NCBI GenBank assembly: GCA_016190625.1
Contig: JACPQF010000128.1
Coordinates: forward strand, 1 to 38,862
Length of the DNA: 38,862 nt
From: Chloroflexota bacterium
GTDB lineage: Bacteria > Chloroflexota > Dehalococcoidia > JACPQF01
Reading direction: 5' to 3'
In this document: piece by piece, positions 33,383 to 38,862 of the stretch
Position numbering within the stretch: the stretch's first letter is position 1
Layout: each line of letters starts with the position of its first letter
Notes under the pieces: generated by a model
What the model was told of the DNA's origin: nothing
What the model saw: only the letters and a program-made list of their open reading frames with translations
The model's database searches: none
Position numbers and translations under genes: made by a program

Positions 33383-34636
33383 ATGACCCTGCGCTATCTG
33401 ATCATTGGCTCCGGCCCTGCCGGCCTGCGGGCGGCGGAGGAGATTCGCGGCCTGGCGCCTGATGGCGAGATCTTCATGGTCAGCGAGGATTCCCGCCCTC
33501 CCTACTATCGCTATTACCTGCCCGACGTGGTGGCCAACACGAAGGGTGAGGACAAGCTGCCGATCCATCCGCCGGAGTTCTACCTGGAGCAGAGGATCGG
33601 CCTCGTCCTTGGCAAGCGGGTAACCTCCGTGGACACTCAGGCGAAGAGCATAGCGCTTGCCGATGGGTCGTCGCTGGCCTACGATAGCCTTCTCATCGCC
33701 ACCGGCAGCTTCTCCAGACCTGGCGTCTGGCCCGGAGCGGACCTCGACGGCGTGGTCTATCTCCGCCACTGGGACGAAATGGTGGACATTTTGGACCGTC
33801 TGGCGCGGTCGAAACGGGGCGTGGTAGCTGGCGGGGGCCTTCTGGGCATCGAACTGGCCTGGGGCTTTCGGGCGCGGGGCTTGGCAGTGGACTGGCTCAT
33901 ACGCGACAGCCGCTTCTGGCCCCAGATGATGGACGCGCCGGCGTCGCGGATTCTAGAGGAGAAGGTCGAGGCTGCCGGAGTATCTATTCGCAAGGACGAG
34001 GAGATAAAGGATATCCTCGGCGTCGGCGGCAAAGTGGTGGCGGTCCGCACGGCGAGAGGAGAGGAGATTCCCGCCGAGGTGGTTGGCGTAGCCATCGGCG
34101 CAGTCCCTTCACTGCAATTTTTGGCTGGCAGCGATGTCAAGATAGATCGAGGAATTCTTGTCGACGAATACCTCCGTTCCAGCGTCCCCGACGTTTACGC
34201 CGCCGGAGATATCGCCCAGATCTACGACCCGGTCCACGGCGACTATCGTGTCCATACAAACTGGGACAATGCCGAGCGACAGGGTAAGGTGGCGGGAGCC
34301 AACATGGCCGGCCAGAGTCGCAAGCTCGAGGGCGGCATAGACCACAACTTGATGAAGCTCTATGAGGTTCCCTTCGTCTCCATGGGTCTGGCCAATCCCA
34401 CGGGCGAGGGCTTCGACATTCTGACCAAGGAGGAGCCGGGCACGTACCGCAAGCTCGTGCTCAAGGACGGCCGGATCGTCGGTGCGGCTCTGGTCGGCGA
34501 CATAAAAGGCCAGCGCGCCGTCCACGACCTCATCGTCAGCCAAATCGACGTGAGCGCAAACCGCGACCACCTCCTCGACCCGGGGTTCTCCATCGCCTCT
34601 CTGGTTCCGAAACCTGCTGCTATCAAGGTCGGTTGA
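33383..34636 (+). CDS. FAD/NAD(P)-dependent oxidoreductase (rubredoxin/nitrite reductase-like)
   Basis: 417 residues with two dinucleotide folds. FAD: LIIGSGPAGLRAAEEI (6-21). NAD(P): RGVVAGGGLLGIELAWG (about 149-165). Near the end VYAAGDIAQI binds FAD. It lacks the CxxxxC redox pair of disulfide reductases, so it is of the NADH:rubredoxin/ferredoxin reductase type. Next to rubrerythrin it would pass NADH electrons to rubredoxin or rubrerythrin; this role is inferred from context. GGAGA lies five bases before the ATG. In the 56-bp gap upstream is a lone GGCTGAAAGC unit (33355-33364). Confidence 0.88.
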   Translation: MTLRYLIIGSGPAGLRAAEEIRGLAPDGEIFMVSEDSRPPYYRYYLPDVVANTKGEDKLPIHPPEFYLEQRIGLVLGKRVTSVDTQAKSIALADGSSLAYDSLLIATGSFSRPGVWPGADLDGVVYLRHWDEMVDILDRLARSKRGVVAGGGLLGIELAWGFRARGLAVDWLIRDSRFWPQMMDAPASRILEEKVEAAGVSIRKDEEIKDILGVGGKVVAVRTARGEEIPAEVVGVAIGAVPSLQFLAGSDVKIDRGILVDEYLRSSVPDVYAAGDIAQIYDPVHGDYRVHTNWDNAERQGKVAGANMAGQSRKLEGGIDHNLMKLYEVPFVSMGLANPTGEGFDILTKEEPGTYRKLVLKDGRIVGAALVGDIKGQRAVHDLIVSQIDVSANRDHLLDPGFSIASLVPKPAAIKVG

Positions 34637-34650
34637 CGCGCTAACAATAA

Positions 34651-34680
34651 ATCCGCGTCGATCCGCGTTCATCCGCGGTG
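34651..34680. repeat. Three 10-bp tandem units ATCCGCGTCG-type
   Basis: ATCCGCGTCG, ATCCGCGTTC, ATCCGCGGTG in perfect tandem, between the reductase stop and the end of the broken peptidase gene. Single-copy here. Confidence 0.7.
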
Positions 34681-34683
34681 CAA

Positions 34684-35269
34684 TCAGCGATCTGTTTCAC
34701 ATCTGCGCGGCATTGCCGCCGACGCCAACCAGCCAACGACACGAAGGGCGCGACCGAGAGGACGACAGAGGAAGCCGCCCATCAAGGAGGACGCCCGCAA
34801 ATGGCACCGGGAAAGCAGGGCGATGATCGCACCCGCCAGCTTCGCCCACGCCGACCGCAAGTCCAGCCTGCTCCCCCGCCGCTCCACGGCGACCACCACA
34901 CCCAGCAGTTGGCCGGCGCTCCAGGGATTGTCCCCCTCGGCGCAGTTGTCCCCCTTGGTGAGGAGCAAAGGACCCTCGATCGGACCGATCCGACCGATCG
35001 GTCCAATCTGTCGGATCAACCGGTGGATCACCCTGCCGCTGGCAGCCCGCAGCACCACGACGTCCCCCCGGGCGCGGCTCCTCCGCCCGCGCTGCCCGCA
35101 CGACGACGCGATCGCCTGGCCGGAGCGCAGGCCACATGCTGTTGCTGGCGACGGCCAGGCGGACGGAACGGCCGGTCTCCACCAGGGTCTCGATCAGATC
35201 GCCGACCGTATCGCCGAGGAATAGCTCGGGCCCGCTCTCGCCGGAAACTAGCTTTGTCTTCTTGTTCAT
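34684..35269 (-). pseudogene. S24/S26 signal-peptidase-like gene with a frameshift
   Basis: Two frames give one protein of about 194 residues. First part, from ATG 35269: VGDLIETLVETGRSVRLAV, then ASNSMWPALRPGDRVVV with the nucleophile Ser in SMWP. Second part: GDVVVLRAASGRVIHRL then LLLTKGDNCAEGDNPW and LGVVVAV, matching SipW-like Ser-His-Asp enzymes. The frames join at a G6 run (C6 on the plus strand, 35064-35069); five Gs would restore PGDVVV. So it is a real inactivation, slippage-switched expression, or a sequencing error. A 9-bp repeat lies in the loop. It is 73 bp downstream of the C25 protease and probably in the same operon. Confidence 0.75.
34976..35018. repeat. 9-bp palindromic repeat inside the peptidase frame
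   Basis: GGACCGATC (34982-34990) and GATCGGTCC (34996-35004) are inverted arms with a 5-bp centre, part of a run with 9-bp period (GACCGATCC, GACCGATCG, GTCCAATCT, GTCGGATCA). In the second frame it encodes QIGPIGRIGPIEG, a loop insertion after HRL. Confidence 0.65.
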
Positions 35270-35342
35270 CCTACCCCCGAGATATTGAAATCCCGCGCCC
35301 GGAGGGCAGCCGGGTGAATCGGCGGTTGAGGCCAGCACCTCT

Positions 35343-38300
35343 TCATCTCACGATGATCGGCAGGTATGTCCGGCTCGCGGCGGTAGCGCTGGCCGGGAGG
35401 GCCAGTCGGGTGGCCGGATCTCCCAACAGCACGAACGTGTCGATCAGGTCGCGGTTGCCGCCTCCGCCATTGGTCCAGAGATTGGCCTTCCCCAGCATTG
35501 TCGCCGTGCCGATTTGTCGCACGCTCTGCTGCACGACGGCGGCGAAGAAGCCGCGGTCGAGGTAATCGTGCCCGGTGGCCACTCCCAGGCCGGTGGCCGA
35601 CCAACTGGCCACTGCTCCCCTTCCCGCCAGACGTACGTTCACCTCGCCCAGGCTCGGATTGCCCGGATAGTGAAAGAACCCGTCGTAGCAGGTCATGTCC
35701 AGCATCACCGGCGTCTTGCGGCCGTTGGCCAGTGAATTGAGCTCGGGGTCGATCCGGAAGATCTGATCCTTGCCCCAGAAGGCGATGGACGAGTGGCCGA
35801 TGAAGTTGACGATGAGCCGGCCCCCGTTTATGGCGTCGACTATTCCCTGGCGAATCGCCGCCGCGCTCGGCAAGGTTGGATAGGGAAGCGCACATTGGGG
35901 ATACACATTGGCATCGCACGAGTTGTAGTAGGTGCGCGCGGAGGTCAGGGTCGTGGTGACATAACGCGGGTCGCTAACTACGCCATCGGAGAGCGACCAG
36001 AAATTGCCGGCGCTGTCGGAGATGCCGGCAGCGTCGTAGGCGCGGTCGGCGATGAAGCCGATGGTCGTACGCCAGTCGCCGCCGGGTGGGTTCTGCTCGT
36101 AGGCGAGGATCTTGCCGACCATCGCCTCGACGTCCGCCGCGCTGCCGGCGGGAAGCCGCCCGATGGCCATCTGCGGCAGAGCGTTGCCGGCGCCGTCCTC
36201 GAAGGCGACCAGCCGGCTGTCGCTGGCGGTCTCGCCCAGCCAGGGGTCCACCATTCGGAGGTAGGGCGGGATAAAGGTTGGCTCCCCTACCCCCATACGA
36301 TTCTTGAGGTCGAAGGTGCCGTCGCCGACGAGGAGCACGAAATAGGGCGCGGGCCTCTGCCAGTTGGCATAGGCATAGGCGAGAAAATCGCGAATAGCCT
36401 GCGCGTCCATCAGGCCGTCGCTGAACTCGTCGTAGACGTCCTGCACGTCCACCACCTTTACCCGCATCCCCTGCGAGGCGCGAAAACTGGCCAGCGGCGC
36501 GACGTTGGTAATGAATGCCCCGTAGGCGATGGCGATGTAGTCGGCGCCGTTGGCCGTGCTGCGCAGGTCCGAGGGCGAATCGCGGGCGATGCTGACCGGT
36601 GCGCGTCGCTGCCCCGCGGCGATGGCGAGATACTCGGCGGTCGTGGTTAGGGCGCTGGCAAAGCCGAGGGCGCAGGGGCAGGGGGATGACACGGTGGTGC
36701 TCACGACGCGGGCGACGTTTGCCGGATTGGTAATGTCAAAGGCTTCTAAGGTCGATTGGCTAAAGCCGGGAATATCGTACTGCCAGCTCCCGGCCGGCTG
36801 GCGAAAGCGCAGGGTATCAGTAACCGCCCGGAAGGATCGCACGTAGGTGACGTCGAAGCTGTCGACAAACACGAGGCTGCCGGAAGGGCCGAGCTCGCTC
36901 ACCCGGATCTGGTTCTGCCCGGCGCTCAGGTAGGACCCGGAAAAGGAGACCATGGTCCGTCTCTCACCGCTGCCGTTCCAGGACGCATCGTCCACCGGAT
37001 TATCGTTGACGGAGACGAGCGTGCGATGGTCGCCGCCGTAGCCGACCAGATTGGCCTGCACCGTGGCCGGGAAAGCGCCGGCGACGGGATCGTCGAGGTT
37101 GAAGGCGAAATCGGCGCTGGCGGAGCCGCCGTAGGGCAGGAAGCGCCAGAACCAGTGGTCGGCGTGCTCGGCTCGCGGCGCGTAGGGCCGGTAGAGGCGG
37201 TCCTCTTCCAGATGAACGGTATCGGTGAAGGCCGAAGCCACTGCGCCGCCGCTGCTGCCGTCGCGCCTGTCCATCCGCCGGCCCGCCGCTCCCCCGAAGG
37301 TCAGCCAGTAAACATTCGTGTCGGTGTACATAGTCTGCGCCATCTGGCCGAAGAACTCGACGTAGTCGCCCTCGTCGCACCGTCCATCATCTTGGCCGGC
37401 TACGTCGACGGCCAGCTCGACTCCTCCTTTGAACAGCTTCAGCGTCCGGGGGTCGAGCGAGGCGAGGTCGGCCCCGACGCTGGCCAGGCGCGAGCAGTCG
37501 ACCTGATAGATGCCGTCGCCGTCGACCGCCACCTTGTACCACGGCAGCGCTTCCGAAAGGACTGACGGATATGCGGGACCAGGTGGGCTGGCAGGCCTGT
37601 TGTCGGTCCGCCAGCTTTTCGCCGTGTCGTGATTGACCAGAGCGTTTTGGAGAAAGGGCCCGGCTAAGGAATCCGGTGTGAATGCCCCGTTCTCTGCCGG
37701 AAGGAAGGGATAGCTGAAAAGGATCTCCACCCGCAGTCGCCGGTGGAACACGAGCTGGCGGGCGGCAGGATCGTACTGTAGGGGGGAGAACTCGACCCTG
37801 GCGTATCGCTGGCCGCGCCAATTCCCGATTTCTGTGATGCGAGCGACCTCGCCGGGATACAACCGGTTCCCGCCATAGATCGACGGATCGGGCGCGTAGG
37901 CAAGGTCCGGCTGCGGCAACAGGATCTGCGCCGGGTCCGCCTGAGCTGTGGCTGTGGGAACGGGAAGGGGCGGATGGACGATCGAGTCACGCCGCCAGTC
38001 GTCGGCGAGCACCCGCAGCGACGCCCGGGCTTCTGGCGGGATGCCTACCATCGCTCCCCGGACCGGCAGTTGGGGCTGGCCGGCCAGGCCGCCAGGGCTC
38101 AGGCCGGGCGCCACGATTGCGGCGTAAACCGTCTCTCCCATGGATTGCTCGTCAGTGGTGTAGCCGGGCACGTCGAGCTCGAGGACGACGTGGCGGGTAT
38201 CGGACTCGACGACCCGGAGCCCTTCTTGCGTCTGCGCGAGCCCCCGGGCGTCGGTCTTTACCGGGAGGATAGCCGGAGCCGGAGGCGCCAGCACGGCTGT

Positions 38301-38369
38301 GATCGACACGATCGATAGCAGTCTCAGCCAGCGGCGCTTGACGCCGGTGGAGATAGCGCGTTTTCTCAT
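35343..38369 (-). CDS. Secreted C25 (gingipain-like) cysteine peptidase
   Basis: 1008 residues from the chosen start. Signal peptide ~1-32 (RRWLRLLSIVSITAVLAPPAPA). Large N-terminal beta-rich region with pro-domain-like repeats, then the C25 domain: NFIGHSS with H859 and MLDMTCYDGFF with C894, 35 residues apart as in gingipains, plus LLVGDGTFDLKNR and AIGRLPAGS. The protein ends TYLPIIVR, a Chloroflexota-type exported-protein tail. The frame is open to 38576, but ATG 38369 overlaps the upstream fragment stop (ATGA) and starts the signal peptide. It is likely released or surface-held, cleaving Arg/Lys-type or other sites; specificity unknown. Confidence 0.88.
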   Translation of the reverse strand: MRKRAISTGVKRRWLRLLSIVSITAVLAPPAPAILPVKTDARGLAQTQEGLRVVESDTRHVVLELDVPGYTTDEQSMGETVYAAIVAPGLSPGGLAGQPQLPVRGAMVGIPPEARASLRVLADDWRRDSIVHPPLPVPTATAQADPAQILLPQPDLAYAPDPSIYGGNRLYPGEVARITEIGNWRGQRYARVEFSPLQYDPAARQLVFHRRLRVEILFSYPFLPAENGAFTPDSLAGPFLQNALVNHDTAKSWRTDNRPASPPGPAYPSVLSEALPWYKVAVDGDGIYQVDCSRLASVGADLASLDPRTLKLFKGGVELAVDVAGQDDGRCDEGDYVEFFGQMAQTMYTDTNVYWLTFGGAAGRRMDRRDGSSGGAVASAFTDTVHLEEDRLYRPYAPRAEHADHWFWRFLPYGGSASADFAFNLDDPVAGAFPATVQANLVGYGGDHRTLVSVNDNPVDDASWNGSGERRTMVSFSGSYLSAGQNQIRVSELGPSGSLVFVDSFDVTYVRSFRAVTDTLRFRQPAGSWQYDIPGFSQSTLEAFDITNPANVARVVSTTVSSPCPCALGFASALTTTAEYLAIAAGQRRAPVSIARDSPSDLRSTANGADYIAIAYGAFITNVAPLASFRASQGMRVKVVDVQDVYDEFSDGLMDAQAIRDFLAYAYANWQRPAPYFVLLVGDGTFDLKNRMGVGEPTFIPPYLRMVDPWLGETASDSRLVAFEDGAGNALPQMAIGRLPAGSAADVEAMVGKILAYEQNPPGGDWRTTIGFIADRAYDAAGISDSAGNFWSLSDGVVSDPRYVTTTLTSARTYYNSCDANVYPQCALPYPTLPSAAAIRQGIVDAINGGRLIVNFIGHSSIAFWGKDQIFRIDPELNSLANGRKTPVMLDMTCYDGFFHYPGNPSLGEVNVRLAGRGAVASWSATGLGVATGHDYLDRGFFAAVVQQSVRQIGTATMLGKANLWTNGGGGNRDLIDTFVLLGDPATRLALPASATAASRTYLPIIVR

Positions 38370-38721
38370 TCGACGCCGGTCCCGACCGGCCTGACAGCGC
38401 TCAGGTGCCGGGGAACCGGATAATCCTGCGGCAGCGCGCCCTTCTCCATCAGCACCTGGCGCCGCGCCAGCGCCTCGGTACACTTGGCCCGCGCTGGGCC
38501 GCGCAAGTCTCCGTCCTCCAACCGGGCCAGGCCGTGGCAGCGCAGGCATAGCGACTGCAGCTCGCAGGTCCGGCAAATGTCCAGATCGTTCATGGTCAGA
38601 TGCATCAGCTCCAGCCAGAGCGGCGATTCCTCCCAGATCTGGCGCAAAGACCTCTCGCGCAGGTTGCCAGCGGGCAGGCGCAACTGGACGCAGGGAAACA
38701 CCTCGCCGCTGGGGCCGATAG
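38366..38721 (-). pseudogene. C-terminal SPASM-domain remnant of a radical SAM enzyme
   Basis: About 118 codons read as the end of a radical SAM/SPASM protein: IGPSGEVFPC, then NLRERSLRQIW, then the cluster CRTCELQSLCLRC and a later Cys (AKC). The radical SAM core is missing. Upstream the frame is closed by a stop at about 38780, inside sequence that starts a transposase on the other strand, so an insertion has cut the gene near 38720. The stop overlaps the C25 peptidase start as ATGA, so the two were one operon. Radical SAM/SPASM enzymes modify peptides or activate sulfatases; the natural target is unknown. Confidence 0.8.
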
Positions 38722-38743
38722 TTAGGAGTCTATACAGAATAAC

Positions 38744-38773
38744 TTGAACACAACATAGGGCATCTGCTATGCT
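38744..38773 (+). promoter_or_regulatory. Promoter for the transposase gene
   Basis: TTGAAC (38744-38749), an 18-bp spacer, then TATGCT (38768-38773). The start would be near 38780, leaving almost no leader before the ATG at 38783, and no ribosome binding site is visible. Confidence 0.4.
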
Positions 38774-38782
38774 TTACGTGTC

Positions 38783-38862
38783 ATGGATGCTAGTGCCCTG
38801 CATGCGAAATATGAGACCCTTGCCGATAGATTGGACGAGCGGGCGCTTCGGTTGTGCCTCGC
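38783..38862 (+). CDS. Transposase, N-terminal fragment (ISAzo13-like)
   Basis: 26 codons to the window edge. The N-terminus (YETLADRLDERALRL) has the helix-forming ALxxKYexLxxxLDERxxRL pattern that opens ISAzo13-family transposases. The catalytic region is outside the window, so the family is a similarity judgement. Confidence 0.55.
   Translation, partial: MDASALHAKYETLADRLDERALRLCL

Larger units (their letters stand above)
38720..38862 (+). mobile_element. Left end of an insertion sequence (ISAzo13-like), runs off the window
   Basis: The radical SAM frame breaks at about 38720 and a transposase begins at 38783 on the other strand. The sequence GTTAGGAGTCTATACAG at the break is the probable terminal repeat. 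The right end and target duplication are outside the window. Confidence 0.6.

Noticed and set aside
34678-37565. Plus-strand open frames under the peptidase and C25 genes
   Set aside because: They mirror the coding strand of recognised genes and show no family motifs.
38370-38576. Longer N-terminus of the C25 protease
   Set aside because: Those 69 residues are a shadow of the SPASM remnant in another frame; the signal peptide starts at 38369.
1-38862. tRNA or rRNA genes
   Set aside because: No cloverleaf-like T-loop and acceptor pairing or rRNA-like sequence was recognised in any gap; a covariance search was not possible.

Overview
The window reads as chromosomal DNA (about 60% G+C by eye) from an anaerobic or microaerobic bacterium, most likely a Chloroflexota member. 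Three things support this. The secreted C25-type protease ends in YLPIIVR, the kind of tail seen on many Chloroflexota exported proteins. The metabolism includes tungsten-type aldehyde:ferredoxin oxidoreductase, rubrerythrin and acyl-CoA enzymes. GTAGGGGCG/CGCCCCTAC hairpins, as I recall them from Chloroflexota genomes, are present. The phylum call is inference.

Layout. 1-1038: end of a peptide/nickel-type ABC solute-binding protein. 1111-3427 (minus): a methyltransferase and a COG2509-type FAD dehydrogenase. 3579-4682 (plus): a strong promoter, a ~230-nt leader with a terminator-like hairpin, and a secreted three-haem cytochrome. 4823-13580 (minus): a long same-strand run of P1-family peptidase, lipoprotein solute-binding protein, AI-2E-family membrane protein, GNAT acetyltransferase, homoserine dehydrogenase, a coiled-coil protein, threonine synthase and homoserine kinase. 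The hom/thrC/thrB part makes threonine from aspartate semialdehyde. 13849-16164 (minus): an acyl-CoA dehydrogenase pair that looks like a catalytic/non-catalytic heteromer. 16428-22504 (plus): aldehyde ferredoxin oxidoreductase, biotin carboxylase, biotin carrier, PhoU and a HEAT-like protein. 22508-24611 (minus): a zinc-finger PRiA4/IS1096-passenger-like protein coupled by ATGA overlap to an orphan DNA methyltransferase, then a DinB-like protein.

25028-32601 (plus) is a Pil-Chp-type chemosensory operon: two single-domain response regulators, a CheW-like protein, a PilJ-like receptor and a 1313-residue hybrid CheA with two visible Hpt domains and a C-terminal receiver. No methylation enzymes are present. 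32826-34636 (plus) pairs rubrerythrin with an FAD/NAD reductase. 34684-38721 (minus) is a decaying set: a radical SAM SPASM fragment cut by an insertion sequence, a gingipain-like C25 protease overlapping it by ATGA, and a signal-peptidase-like gene broken by one extra G in a G6 run. A transposase begins at the right edge.

The most unusual theme is short tandem repeats of 7 bp period, usually arranged as two inverted arms (TCAGCNN...GCTGANN; GGGTAGA...TCTACCC; GGGGTCA...TCCCTGA). They sit between genes, supply the last codons of hom, and interrupt the CheA reading frame without breaking it. Related 9- and 10-bp repeats and a hairpin family with conserved ends (CTCAGGG...CCCCTACTG) also occur. 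No tRNA, rRNA or CRISPR array was seen.
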